Positions 42,838 to 52,564 are shown, counted from the stretch's first letter. The stretch is DNA of 64,000 bases from Roseivirga echinicomitans (GCF_001592935.1 NZ_LRDB01000012.1:248001-312000), one strand, 5' to 3'. Notes: a model not told the origin generated them from the letters alone. Translations and numbers: made by a program.

Positions 42838-45810
42838 ATGAATAAGATTAGATTGCGAAACTTGGGAGTTGTTGGAGTGTTTGTAGTGCTGTTTTTAATC
42901 TACTTCGAGTATCAATCGTCAAGGTTATTCAAAGTGAATACTGAGCCACAGTTCGTGATTGCTCAAGTAGAAGATTTAAATGAAGGAGCAGAAGCTGAAT
43001 CAGAAAACCCTCTAAAAAGGCTTGAATACGAAATGGACATGTTAAAGGATCCTTCAACTGGAAAGATTCCCTTTGATATTCGTCATAAAGAATTATCATA
43101 TGTTCGAGCGTTAAATCAAACTGATAGAAATAATATAAGGTCTTCTGCTGCAGGTGTTTCTCAAACCAACGCATCTCCTTTTGTGAATTTTGGGCCCTTT
43201 AATATTGGAGGTAGAACTAGAGCGCTTGCTATTGATGTAACAGATGAAAATATCTTTTTGGCTGGAGGAATTTCTGGTGGAGTTTGGAGATCAACGAATC
43301 AAGGCACTTCTTGGACGCGAACTACAAATTTTGATCAAATACCATCCGTGACAACAATAGTTCAGGATAAGAGGACTGGTAAAACCGCTAACTGGTATTA
43401 CGCAACGGGTGAGAATATAGGCAACTCTGTTTCTGAAACGGGCGCTTTCTATTTGGGAGATGGTATTTATAAATCGACAAACGGAGGTGTTTCTTGGAGT
43501 TTAATTACTGGAACAGCAATCAATTCTGCTACGAGTTTGGGGAAATTTAGTTTAGTGAATAAGCTGGCGATTGACTACTCAAACCAAACAGAAACAGAAC
43601 TTTATGTCGCAGGATTAAGTAAGATATATAGAACGGTAAACGATTTTCAAAGTGTTACCACAGTATTAGGACTTTCAAATACAGGAGTTGGTAATTCGGC
43701 AGACATAGCGATAGCAAGTGATGGGACGATAATTGCAAGTATACCTAACAAGTCTAGTAATGGTTCGAATGCAGAAGAAGGTATCTTCATTTCCTCCGAT
43801 GGAATTAGTTGGACATCGATAACCTTACCAGCCGCATGGCCTGCAACATTCAGAAGGGTAGAATTGGCCTTTGACCCGCATGATAATAATTTCTTTTACG
43901 CACTTGGAGAGTCTTTCTTTTATAAATACGATAGAAGCACTTCTACCTGGACTGCTCTTACTAGTAATATTAATGTGAACAGTGAGTCTGTTGAAGGTTT
44001 TGATGGTCAAGGCGGGTATAATTTAGAGGTGGCTGTTCACCCAGGGAATCAAAACACTGTATTTATTGGAGGAACCAACCTTTTAAGGTCGCCAAATGGT
44101 TTTACTCTGGAAACGGATAGAAAGCACATTGGTGGATATACAGGCACCGGAACTGCTGGCCCTTATGAAAACCATCACCCCGATATTCATACCCTTTCAT
44201 TTTTGCCATCTGACCCTAAAAAAATGTTTTCAGGTTCTGATGGTGGGGTTCACAGAACAAATGATAATATCGCAAGTACTGTGGTTTGGACTTCACTCAA
44301 TAATGGTTACGTTACTAGTCAGTTTTATACAGTAGATCTTTACCGCGATGATCGTGGCGATAATCAAATTATAGGAGGAATGCAGGACAACGGAACTTGG
44401 GCGATTTTCCAGAATAATCCAATAGGTGTATGGATACAAGCCTATGGTGGTGATGGGGCCTATTCAGCAATAAGTTATAATTCGTTGTATGCTTCCGCTC
44501 AAGAAGGCCAAATGGGTCGTTTCGAGCTTGTTGACAATACTTATCAAGCTTCAGAGGATATTGCTCCAAGCGATGATAGTGATGAATTCCTTTTTATAAA
44601 TCCGTTCATAGTAGATAGAGTCAATCAAGATCGTCTGTATGTAGGGGCAAAGGGCAAAATATATTACACCTACGATATTAGAGAAAACCCTGGGAAAGGA
44701 GAATGGGAGCAAATTAATGGTACTGGCATTACCAGTCAACCAGTTGCTGCAATGGCTACTTCGGTTCAACCAGAAGGGGTGCTTTACTTTGGGACCACCA
44801 CAGGAAGACTTCAAAAAATAGCCAACACAAAGGAAATCACTTCTGTTGAAAATATATCGGGAAGTAACTTACCTCAAGGTGCTTCGGTGACTAGTATTGC
44901 AGTTGACCCAAGGAATGCAAATCGCGTATTCGTCACATTTGGAAATTATGGAGTTATAAGTATTTGGATGTCGGAGGATGGAGGAGGTACTTGGTCTTCT
45001 ATCTCTGGTAACCTAGAAGAAAATGCTAATGGGAGCGGAAATGGGCCGTCAGTTCGGTCGATTGAGATTTTGCCAAATGGAGCTTCCGGAGAGAAGATGT
45101 TTGTGGGTACTTCTACTGGTTTATACATGACAAGTAGTTTAAATGGTGCCAGCACAGTGTGGACACAGCAGGCGCCTAGTATCATAGGTAATAGCATTGT
45201 TAATATGGTCAAGGTAAGGCCTATTGATGGAAAAGTGATTGCTGCTACCCATGGTAGTGGAGTGTTTGTAGGGTATTATGACACTGGGTTTAATCCGGAG
45301 ATTAATTATTCGATGACGGGGGAAAGTAGTGCGGTTTTAAGAGCCAACCAGTCATTTAATCAAGGACAGGGTTTTGCGTTTAAGTGGTTTAAAGATGGTA
45401 CAGTGCTAGCTGGTCAAACGGGAGCAGAGCTTATAGTGAACGCTAATGGTACTTATAAATGTGAGGTCACTGATCAATTAGGGCCAGTTGCATTTACCAA
45501 TGAAGTGACTTTTAATTTTGATGTGGTCGCGGGAATAGATGATGATCCAATTCAAACGAGTGCTCAGGTAAGTCCAAATCCATCCAACGGAGTCTTCAAT
45601 ATTAATTTAGATGCGGCATACGCTACTGGTTTTGATTATTCTATTGTGAACAGTAATGGTAATCAAGTAATCACTGGCAAGAAAGAGTTTTACAATACAG
45701 AAGAGAGATTTCGAGTGAATTTGAGTACAATGCCTGATGGGCTCTATATTCTGAATATTAATAATGACAAACGGAGGGATGTAATTAAGCTCTTGAAGCA
45801 AAGAAACTAA
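42838..45810 (+). CDS. Asp-box propeller protein with T9SS sorting domain (paralogue)
   Basis: A 990-residue paralogue of the preceding protein, sharing the N-terminal membrane segment (VVGVFVVLFLIYFEY), the phrase FNIGGRTRALAIDVTDENIFLAGGISGG, Asp-box motifs (STNQGTSWTR, STNGGVSWS, SEDGGGTWSS) and an Ig-like stretch (FKWFKDGTVLAGQTGAELI). It lacks the four Ig-like repeats and goes straight to the T9SS type A sorting domain (PNPSNGVFNINLD...DGLYILNINNDKRR). Together the two are a tandem duplication separated by 124 bases. Presumably surface-exposed; ligand unknown. Confidence 0.85.
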   Translation: MNKIRLRNLGVVGVFVVLFLIYFEYQSSRLFKVNTEPQFVIAQVEDLNEGAEAESENPLKRLEYEMDMLKDPSTGKIPFDIRHKELSYVRALNQTDRNNIRSSAAGVSQTNASPFVNFGPFNIGGRTRALAIDVTDENIFLAGGISGGVWRSTNQGTSWTRTTNFDQIPSVTTIVQDKRTGKTANWYYATGENIGNSVSETGAFYLGDGIYKSTNGGVSWSLITGTAINSATSLGKFSLVNKLAIDYSNQTETELYVAGLSKIYRTVNDFQSVTTVLGLSNTGVGNSADIAIASDGTIIASIPNKSSNGSNAEEGIFISSDGISWTSITLPAAWPATFRRVELAFDPHDNNFFYALGESFFYKYDRSTSTWTALTSNINVNSESVEGFDGQGGYNLEVAVHPGNQNTVFIGGTNLLRSPNGFTLETDRKHIGGYTGTGTAGPYENHHPDIHTLSFLPSDPKKMFSGSDGGVHRTNDNIASTVVWTSLNNGYVTSQFYTVDLYRDDRGDNQIIGGMQDNGTWAIFQNNPIGVWIQAYGGDGAYSAISYNSLYASAQEGQMGRFELVDNTYQASEDIAPSDDSDEFLFINPFIVDRVNQDRLYVGAKGKIYYTYDIRENPGKGEWEQINGTGITSQPVAAMATSVQPEGVLYFGTTTGRLQKIANTKEITSVENISGSNLPQGASVTSIAVDPRNANRVFVTFGNYGVISIWMSEDGGGTWSSISGNLEENANGSGNGPSVRSIEILPNGASGEKMFVGTSTGLYMTSSLNGASTVWTQQAPSIIGNSIVNMVKVRPIDGKVIAATHGSGVFVGYYDTGFNPEINYSMTGESSAVLRANQSFNQGQGFAFKWFKDGTVLAGQTGAELIVNANGTYKCEVTDQLGPVAFTNEVTFNFDVVAGIDDDPIQTSAQVSPNPSNGVFNINLDAAYATGFDYSIVNSNGNQVITGKKEFYNTEERFRVNLSTMPDGLYILNINNDKRRDVIKLLKQRN

Positions 45811-45835
45811 GGAAGGCCTTAAAAGAGAATATCGA

Positions 45836-45868
45836 AACGGCTGTGATTGAGAAATTGCAGCCGTTTTT
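45836..45868. terminator. bidirectional terminator between the T9SS gene and the 5-FCL gene
   Basis: AACGGCTG and CAGCCGTTTTT form a stem with a 14-base loop; a T-run on one side and A-run on the other allow termination from both converging genes. Confidence 0.75.
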
Positions 45869-45873
45869 ATGTG

Positions 45874-46443
45874 TTAGAATGAATAAATCTTGTGATGTGT
45901 AATGCAGAAATCAAGCGGAATGTCATAAGACTCTGAATAGGGAATATGATCCAGTGGAGGTGTGATCGCCAAGCCTACCTTGATTAATTTGTCTCCGGCT
46001 TGCGCAAGAAACTTGTCGTAATAACCACCGCCATAGCCGATTCTAAATCCTTTTCTGTCAAAGCTTATGAGTGGGACAAAGACCACATCTAGGTGATTAA
46101 TATTGAAGAGTTCCTCGCCTAGGGGCTCGGTCACCCCAAAGTTGCCGACCATAAGTTTGGTGGTGGAATTGTAGGCGATATGTTCAAGGGTCTTTGTTTT
46201 ACTGTTTACCCTAGGCAACACGACTTGGTGCTCCGATGTTTCAATGAGCTTTTTAAAAAGTGGTGTGGTGATTACCTCTCGCATCTTAGCGAGTGGAAGG
46301 TACATGTGAATATTTTTAAACTGGCGTTCTGTAATGAGCTTGAATGCTTGTTCGCAAACCAATGACGATCGGAGTGCATGTTCTTGATGCGTAAGTGTTT
46401 TACGCTTCTCCAAGAACGTTTCTCTGAGCACCTTTTTAGTCAT
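45874..46443 (-). CDS. 5-formyltetrahydrofolate cyclo-ligase
   Basis: A 189-residue cytosolic enzyme that uses ATP to turn 5-formyl-THF into 5,10-methenyl-THF, recycling folate. The signatures are the N-terminal KVLRETFLEKRKTL, the ligand GYGGGYYDKFL in the C-terminal half and VGLAITPP near the end. I start at the ATG at 46441-46443 (MTKKVLRETF); a TTG three codons upstream is the alternative. It overlaps the bshC stop by 8 bases and is therefore co-translated with it. Confidence 0.9.
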   Translation of the reverse strand: MTKKVLRETFLEKRKTLTHQEHALRSSLVCEQAFKLITERQFKNIHMYLPLAKMREVITTPLFKKLIETSEHQVVLPRVNSKTKTLEHIAYNSTTKLMVGNFGVTEPLGEELFNINHLDVVFVPLISFDRKGFRIGYGGGYYDKFLAQAGDKLIKVGLAITPPLDHIPYSESYDIPLDFCITHHKIYSF

Positions 46444-48022
46444 GGGCTGCAATCAAGTGAAACTGGTAACCGAAGGCATCTAGGCTGTCTAGGCAATTCT
46501 GAATAAAAGCAGGGTCGCTAAGGTAGAAGTTTAAGAAGTTGTCTTTTCGTTCTTGTGGGCTTCCGCCCGGAAATAAGCTTTCCTTAATGGCCGAAATACG
46601 ATTGACTAAAACATCGTGATTTCTCTTTTCAGCCTTCATTAACTTCTTCTCAATTTTTTGGATTGAGTTTTCCGCCCTTTTTTGCTCAGCAGCAACCAAC
46701 TTTTCGAGTGTAACATCAATGGGTTTAGCGACATTTAAAACCTCTGCGAAAATAGACTTGATTTGTTCCAACTCACTATGTAAGGTCAATTGGTTTACAG
46801 TGTTCTGTTTTACCTTTTCTTTAATTAAGGCTTCTTCTGGTTTAAAGATATCCTCGAAATTCAGTTTCGACTTTTCAATTTTACGCTGGATGTTTGGGGT
46901 GACAACCCCTGCGAAATTCCGGGGCATTAGCATTGGGAAAGGCGTTTCGAAATGAGTGAAAACCTCTTTTAGCTGAAGCCAATAAACCAATTCTGAAGGG
47001 CCGCCTACATAGGCCAAATTCGGTAAAATCATTTCCTGATAAAGCGGTCTTAAAACCACATTTGGGCTAAAACGCTTAGGGTGACTTTCTATTTCGGCTC
47101 TTAACTCACTTTCTGTAAAGCTGATTTCAGTATCGAGCACATAAAACTGCCCATCTTCTTTTACAATCCGTGATCGAATATTTCCTTTCAGGTAGAAGAA
47201 ATTAATCTCTCTTGGAAAGACTTGTGTTTTGTAACCTGCTTTATCCAGCTGAGCTGAAGTTTCGGTAACGCTGTCATTCACAGAATGCTTAAAGATATCG
47301 TCAAACATCACAGGCTTGAGGATATTTTTAAGTTGAGCATTGTCTGCGTCTACCACTACTAAACCTTCATCACCAAAAAGTGCGTTTACATAATGCCTTC
47401 CTGCTTCGGCTAGGGTATTTTTCTTTAAATAAGCTTCCTTGAAAAAATCAGGTAGGCTTATAATTTCGTCAAAAATTGGTTTAAGTGATTTTGGATCAAA
47501 TCGTCCAACCGCACCTGTTTGCTCAGTTTCCCAACTGAATTTTTTGCCGTTAAAACGGAAGTAGCTGATCTCTTCGAAGTCGTGATCCTCAGAAGCCATC
47601 CAATAGACAGGCACAAAATCGTAAGCTGGATAATGCTTCTTCAACGCTTTGCAAGCGTTGATTACCGTTACTATTTTATAAATGAAATAGAGTGGGCCAG
47701 TGAATATGTTTAACTGATGACCAGTTGTTACAGTAAAAGTGGTTCCAGCTTTTAGAATTGCTATATTTTTCTTGGTTGCTTTACTGGTTTCAAACCCTCG
47801 GTACTGTTGCTCAAGTACACTTGAGAGTACTTTTCTGCTTTCATCACTGAAGTGTTTTTCTTCAATCTGAAGTTTAAAGTTTTCAATGTTTGGCAAACGA
47901 TTGTAGAAGCCCGTTAAGGCTTCTTTTCCTTCGATGTAATCTAAAAATGACCTTGAAAAGCTGTTCGTTTTATTGAAAGGTATTTTGCTCAATAGTACTT
48001 GTGATAGTTCCGAAACAGCCAT
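46436..48022 (-). CDS. bshC: bacillithiol biosynthesis cysteine-adding enzyme BshC
   Basis: A 528-residue protein that joins cysteine to GlcN-malate in the last step of bacillithiol synthesis, the low-molecular-weight thiol of Firmicutes and Bacteroidota. Family motifs visible include TTGHQLNIFTGPLYFIYK, the ASEDHDFEEI segment and the C-terminal coiled region rich in Lys and Glu (AEKRNHDVLVNRI). bshA and bshB are not here. A YtxJ-type bacilliredoxin is 13 kb away. Confidence 0.93.
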   Translation of the reverse strand: MAVSELSQVLLSKIPFNKTNSFSRSFLDYIEGKEALTGFYNRLPNIENFKLQIEEKHFSDESRKVLSSVLEQQYRGFETSKATKKNIAILKAGTTFTVTTGHQLNIFTGPLYFIYKIVTVINACKALKKHYPAYDFVPVYWMASEDHDFEEISYFRFNGKKFSWETEQTGAVGRFDPKSLKPIFDEIISLPDFFKEAYLKKNTLAEAGRHYVNALFGDEGLVVVDADNAQLKNILKPVMFDDIFKHSVNDSVTETSAQLDKAGYKTQVFPREINFFYLKGNIRSRIVKEDGQFYVLDTEISFTESELRAEIESHPKRFSPNVVLRPLYQEMILPNLAYVGGPSELVYWLQLKEVFTHFETPFPMLMPRNFAGVVTPNIQRKIEKSKLNFEDIFKPEEALIKEKVKQNTVNQLTLHSELEQIKSIFAEVLNVAKPIDVTLEKLVAAEQKRAENSIQKIEKKLMKAEKRNHDVLVNRISAIKESLFPGGSPQERKDNFLNFYLSDPAFIQNCLDSLDAFGYQFHLIAAHD

Positions 48023-48104
48023 AGTCGTTTGTTACAAAGGGTTTTGATTGTTAGATCAGCCTTGACAGCAATTCAATCTAATGCAGCATAAACATGAAAA
48101 GTGC

Positions 48105-49415
48105 TTAAACTGGTTCACCATAAAGATCAAATTCTGTAGCATCTGTGATTTTAATGTTAGCGAAATCGCCAATTCTTAAGTGATGTTTTTTCGCATCGAT
48201 GATAACTTCGTTATCTACTTCTGGAGAATCGTGTTCCGTTCTTCCATAATAGTTTCCGCTTTCCTTTCTATCGATTAGCGTTTTGAAAGTCTTACCAATT
48301 TTCTCTTGATTGATTTCATTAGAAATTTCTTCCTGTATGCCCATTACGATATTGGCCCTTTCTTGTTTCACTTCATCAGGTACATCATCAACATAAGAAT
48401 AGGCATGCGTGTTTTCTTCATGCGAATAGTTGAAAATTCCCAATCGATCGAAACGCATTTTCTTCACGAAGTCGACCATGTCATTGAAATCTTCTTCTGT
48501 TTCGCCAGGGTGACCAGCAATCAAAGTAGTTCTTATGGCGATACCTGGGACTTTAGCCCTGATTTCTTCAATTAATGCCTCAGTTTTTTCACGGGTAGTC
48601 CCTCTACGCATCAATTTCAACATTTTGGTAGAACCGTGCTGAAGTGGAATGTCTATGTAACTACAAATATTGTCACGCTCTGCCATTACTTTTAGCGCGT
48701 CCATTGGGAAGCCAGTAGGGAAGGCGTAGTGCAAACGGATCCACTCAATGCCTTCCACATCAGAAAGACGTTCAAGTAATTCGCCAAGATTTCGTTTTTT
48801 GTAGATATCTAATCCGTAGTAAGTAGAATCTTGAGCAATGAGGAGCAATTCTTTTGTGCCGTTTCTGGCCAAGTTTTTTGCTTCTAAAACCAATTCTTCG
48901 ATTGGACGTGATTTATGTCCGCCACGCATCAAAGGAATGGCGCAGAAGGAGCATGGTCTGTCGCAGCCTTCTGATATTTTTAAGTAAGCATAATGATTTG
49001 AAGTGGTGATAATTCGTTCCCCCACCAATTCGTGCTTGTAATCTGCTTTAAATTTCTTGAGAAGCGCAGGGAGCTCCATCGTACCGAAGAAAGCGTCCAC
49101 CTGAGGAATTTCAGCTTCAAGATCATCTTTGTAGCGCTGTGAAAGGCAGCCAGTTACGTAAAGCTTTTCAATTTCGCCATCATCTTTGGCATCAGCATAA
49201 CGCAAAATGGTATCGATAGACTCTTGCTTGGCGTTATCGATAAACCCACAGGTGTTTACAATGATGATATTAGCATTGTCTTTTTTAGACTCGTGAGTTG
49301 TTTTGATTCCGTTACCCCTCAATTGAGTGAGCATCACTTCTGAATCTACTAAGTTTTTTGAGCAACCTAGCGTTACAATGTTCACCTTGTCCTTCTTCAG
49401 TCCCTTCGTTTTCAT
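48105..49415 (-). CDS. rimO: ribosomal protein S12 methylthiotransferase RimO
   Basis: Radical-SAM enzyme that adds a methylthio group to the conserved Asp of ribosomal protein S12. The 436-residue protein has the N-terminal UPF0004 domain with three Cys ([4Fe-4S] auxiliary cluster: TLGCSKN, NTCGF, VTGCLS), the radical-SAM CxxxCxxC motif CDRPCSFC, and a C-terminal TRAM domain. Upstream lies a small conserved protein. The RimO-versus-MiaB choice rests on TLGCSKNLVDSE and the PLMRGGHKSR segment. Confidence 0.94.
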   Translation of the reverse strand: MKTKGLKKDKVNIVTLGCSKNLVDSEVMLTQLRGNGIKTTHESKKDNANIIIVNTCGFIDNAKQESIDTILRYADAKDDGEIEKLYVTGCLSQRYKDDLEAEIPQVDAFFGTMELPALLKKFKADYKHELVGERIITTSNHYAYLKISEGCDRPCSFCAIPLMRGGHKSRPIEELVLEAKNLARNGTKELLLIAQDSTYYGLDIYKKRNLGELLERLSDVEGIEWIRLHYAFPTGFPMDALKVMAERDNICSYIDIPLQHGSTKMLKLMRRGTTREKTEALIEEIRAKVPGIAIRTTLIAGHPGETEEDFNDMVDFVKKMRFDRLGIFNYSHEENTHAYSYVDDVPDEVKQERANIVMGIQEEISNEINQEKIGKTFKTLIDRKESGNYYGRTEHDSPEVDNEVIIDAKKHHLRIGDFANIKITDATEFDLYGEPV

Positions 49416-49465
49416 TCCTTATTGCATTAATGCGCAAAGGTAATGAATTATAAAGGCTTGGTAAT

Positions 49466-49726
49466 TTATTTTCTCTTCTTCCTAAAGGTAATTGGGACAA
49501 CTTCGTCAGTTGGCATTCCAATTTGGTAAAGCTCCCAGTCAGCGTCATATTTAGCAAGTATTTCCCGAATGCAGTCTACTCTGTCTCCACTTGGGTTTTC
49601 GCAGTCGGCCCAGTGGAATACTTCTACTCGGTAATTGTAGGATTTTTTCTCACCGTTGATTCTTACTTCGACTTCAATGTCTTGTTCCCCAGTGATTTGA
49701 GGAATATTAATGGCTATAGCTCCCAT
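49466..49726 (-). CDS. small conserved hypothetical protein
   Basis: An 86-residue cytosolic protein (GEQDIEVEVRINGEKKSYNYRVEVFHWADCENPSGDRVDC...WELYQIG). It contains two Cys and a basic C-terminus (RKKRK). It lies 50 bases before rimO on the same strand. I do not recognise a named family; the length and composition look like a real gene conserved in Cytophagales. Confidence 0.65.
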   Translation of the reverse strand: MGAIAINIPQITGEQDIEVEVRINGEKKSYNYRVEVFHWADCENPSGDRVDCIREILAKYDADWELYQIGMPTDEVVPITFRKKRK

Positions 49727-49944
49727 AATCTATGTACGTTAATGAACAAATGTTTTCTATCCGCTTTTGTTTTAACAAGGGTAGTGCCAAGAAGTTAAAT
49801 GTTTGTTTTTTAGTTAGTTATAATTTTCGGTGGTGAATGAATGCACGTTATAGGGCAGTGAGATGTTCGATTTCGACTATAAAAGTTGCAACGTTCTGAT
49901 TTAAATGTTGGATTTTGTATTTTCAAGAATTAGTCAACTCAATT

Positions 49945-51066
49945 ATGAAGAAGCTTTACGTGCATTTTTCCTTTCTCGTCATTAGCATTTCTATTCTTTC
50001 ATGTAGTGTTCAGACTGAGGTTACTCCGCAAGAGACTTTGGAGTTAGCATTTGTAAAAGACATTTACTTGAATTTGGATAATGAAACCTCTGCTAGAGGC
50101 AACAGTTTTTATCAATTGCTAGATCGTGACTCTGTAACTCAAATTGCTTTTTTTAATCGTCTTAATTTCAATTTGTATATTTATGATTTAATAAACGGGA
50201 AACTTGAAGAGCAAATAAAGTTTGAGAAAGGTGGTCCAGACGGATTAGGTGATATGATTATGGCCTTTCATATTGCTGAGGATAATAAAATTAACTTTCA
50301 CAGTTATTATAGATCAGAGCTTATTGTTGCAAACTTCTCAGGAGAGGTCGAATCAAGGCTTAAGATGAGAAAGGATGATTTAGATTTTATGCCGGTTTCT
50401 TCACAAAATAAGCCTTTTATTGAATTAGAAGATGATGTTTTTATCTATTCTGGCAAAACCTCCAATGATCTAGATTTTCTAAATGCACCAATGCTCTTAA
50501 GGTACAATATTAAAAATAATCAGTCGGAGGATACAGGAGTAAGGCTGCCAGATTTATACACGACAGGAGCGTCTGAGTTTATCCCGGGTGATTTATCAGA
50601 ACCAAGCTTAACATCTAATCCAGAAGGAAAGATTTTGCTTTTGAGCTTCCCTCTTGATGATTCTGTCAAAGTAATCAGCGTGAATGGGGAGGTTAAATCA
50701 GTCTTTTTTGGAATTAATAGTCATGAATTGGAAAGCCCCTTAAAAAAGGATAATGGAGCGAGGGATCCTTTAGGGAAGTTGAAAGATTTGTTGACTTTTT
50801 CGCGGTATGGTGCTGTGAAATATGATCCTTACCGCAAAATATACCTTAGGACATATATTGATAAGACACCACAGAACCTATTGGATCAGGATATTCTTAA
50901 AGGTGATCAAAAGATAGTTTTTGCCGATAGCTCATTAAACGTAATAGGTGTTGCTGACTTTATTGGTACAGACAACTTACTTTTCTCAAAAGAGGGAATG
51001 CTTCAAGTGATGTACAATAGTCAATTGGAAGATAGTTTGCAGATAAAAGTGTTTAAATATGAATGA
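49945..51066 (+). CDS. DUF4221 family lipoprotein
   Basis: A 373-residue lipoprotein (MKKLYVHFSFLVISISILSCS; lipidated Cys20) with a mature part of repeated short strands, GKLEEQIKFEKGGPDGLGDM and similar, in keeping with the six-bladed-propeller-like DUF4221 family of Bacteroidota. Function unknown. I start at ATG 49945, the first codon of a normal signal peptide; a TTG 10 codons upstream is open but gives an unlikely N-terminus. Its 3' end overlaps by 8 bases the start of another lipoprotein gene, which is interrupted by a stop. Confidence 0.75.
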   Translation: MKKLYVHFSFLVISISILSCSVQTEVTPQETLELAFVKDIYLNLDNETSARGNSFYQLLDRDSVTQIAFFNRLNFNLYIYDLINGKLEEQIKFEKGGPDGLGDMIMAFHIAEDNKINFHSYYRSELIVANFSGEVESRLKMRKDDLDFMPVSSQNKPFIELEDDVFIYSGKTSNDLDFLNAPMLLRYNIKNNQSEDTGVRLPDLYTTGASEFIPGDLSEPSLTSNPEGKILLLSFPLDDSVKVISVNGEVKSVFFGINSHELESPLKKDNGARDPLGKLKDLLTFSRYGAVKYDPYRKIYLRTYIDKTPQNLLDQDILKGDQKIVFADSSLNVIGVADFIGTDNLLFSKEGMLQVMYNSQLEDSLQIKVFKYE

Positions 51067-51532
51067 TTTTAAATTGAGGATATTGTTCTGTTTTTTACTA
51101 CTTACATCAATTGTATCATGTTCCCGCAAAATACTAAGTTTGGAGGAGTAATTATTGGCGGGGCTTGAATCAGCTGGGAAGAATGATTTGTTAAGTCGTG
51201 AATTTATACTTGAGATTCCAGGAGTATGTTTAGGCTGTATTGGCTCGGTGGAACAGTTCATCTTGGATAACGTAGACACCTACTCGAATCGAGTAGGTTT
51301 TATTCTTTATGATATTACATCAGTTAAAACAACACAAATTCGATTTGGAGGAGATATAACTAATAAAAGTAACGTATACTTGGATAAAGGTAAGGTGTTT
51401 GACTTTGAAGGAAATATATCGCTATATCCTGCTATTTTAAGGTTGAAGGGTGGTTCGGTTGAAAGCTATGAGCTTGTTTCACCTGAAAACGAAAATGCAA
51501 TGGAGAATTTTTATAAGGAGTTGCTGCCTTAA
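51059..51532 (+). pseudogene. lipoprotein gene with an in-frame TAA stop
   Basis: An ATG at 51059 starts MNDFKLRILFCFLLLTSIVSCSRKILSLEE, a textbook lipoprotein signal, then TAA at 51149-51151. The same frame continues for about 125 codons with LESAGKNDLLSREFILEIPGVCLGCIGSV, a CxxC, and no further stop until 51532. So either a nonsense mutation, a sequencing error, or reinitiation: GGAGGAG at 51142-51148 sits 6 bases before a TTG at 51155. Without the signal the second part would be cytosolic. The family is not recognised. Confidence 0.65.
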
Positions 51533-51537
51533 TTTTC

Positions 51538-52491
51538 TTACTTCTTAAAAAGCGAATCTACGAACTCAGCTTTATTGAACACCTGAAGGTCTCCAACTTT
51601 TTCTCCAACGCCAATGTATTTGACTGGGATTTTGAATTGATCAGAAATACCAATTACCACTCCACCTTTGGCTGTGCCATCAAGTTTCGTAATGGCCAAA
51701 GCAGTAACTTCAGTAGCCTTTGTAAACTCTTTGGCCTGCATAAATGCGTTTTGGCCAGTAGAACCGTCAAGTACTAATAAAATTTCATGAGGAGCTTCTG
51801 GCATGAACTTCTGCATCACTCGCTTGATTTTAATCAGCTCGTTCATCAAGTTCACTTTGGTATGTAGTCTACCTGCAGTGTCAACGATAATGAGATCAGC
51901 ACCCATTTCAACTCCTTTTTTTACCGCATCAAAAGCCACAGCAGAAGGGTCGGTGTTCATACCGTGTGCTACAACAGGCACATCGATTCGTTCTCCCCAA
52001 AGTTTAAGTTGGTCTACAGCAGCAGCTCTAAACGTGTCGGCAGCACCTAAGACAACGGATTTACCTTGTTTCTTGAACTGGGCAGCTAACTTTCCAATGG
52101 TAGTGGTTTTTCCCACACCATTTACGCCCACCACCAAAATGATATGTGGCTTATGAGTAGAAGGGAGCGTGAACTCTGTAAGATCTTCTGAATTGTTCTC
52201 AGAAAGGAGTTCCGCAATTTCTTCTCGAAGAATTCTATCGAGTTCCGTTGTATTGAGGTATTTGTCTTTGGCAACACGCTCCTCAATACGCTGAATAATT
52301 TTGATGGTGGTTTCAACCCCAACATCAGATGTAATTAGAATTTCTTCTAACTCATCGAGTATTTCATCATCAACTTTGGATTTACCGGCTACGACACGAC
52401 TCAGTTTGGAAAAGAAACCGTCTTTAGTTTTTTCCAGCCCTTTGTCGAGCGATTCTTTTTTTTCTTTCGAGAAGATTCCAAATAAGCCCAT
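51538..52491 (-). CDS. ftsY: signal recognition particle receptor FtsY
   Basis: The SRP receptor GTPase that docks ribosome-SRP complexes at the membrane translocon. 317 residues: a short acidic/basic N-terminal part ([18 protein letters not shown]) and the NG domain. G motifs are [34 protein letters not shown] and [10 protein letters not shown]. It lies behind a strong terminator that follows the DUF4295 gene, so it may be less expressed than the ribosomal genes upstream. Confidence 0.96.
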   Translation of the reverse strand: MGLFGIFSKEKKESLDKGLEKTKDGFFSKLSRVVAGKSKVDDEILDELEEILITSDVGVETTIKIIQRIEERVAKDKYLNTTELDRILREEIAELLSENNSEDLTEFTLPSTHKPHIILVVGVNGVGKTTTIGKLAAQFKKQGKSVVLGAADTFRAAAVDQLKLWGERIDVPVVAHGMNTDPSAVAFDAVKKGVEMGADLIIVDTAGRLHTKVNLMNELIKIKRVMQKFMPEAPHEILLVLDGSTGQNAFMQAKEFTKATEVTALAITKLDGTAKGGVVIGISDQFKIPVKYIGVGEKVGDLQVFNKAEFVDSLFKK

Positions 52492-52516
52492 AATCGTACG
52501 TTAAATTAGCAATAAA

Positions 52517-52538
52517 AAAGTCCCTCAAGAGGGACTTT
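52517..52538 (-). terminator. strong rho-independent terminator between DUF4295 and ftsY
   Basis: AAAGTCCCTC and GAGGGACTTT are perfect arms with a 2-base centre; on the minus strand the hairpin is followed by TTTTTTATTG. It stands 25 bases before the ftsY ATG. Confidence 0.8.
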
Positions 52539-52564
52539 GATATATTTATTAAAAGTGCAATTTC

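Noticed and set aside
49424-49433. 10-bp palindrome GCATTAATGC between rimO and the small protein
   Set aside because: Too short to stand out in AT-rich DNA and lacks a partner site.
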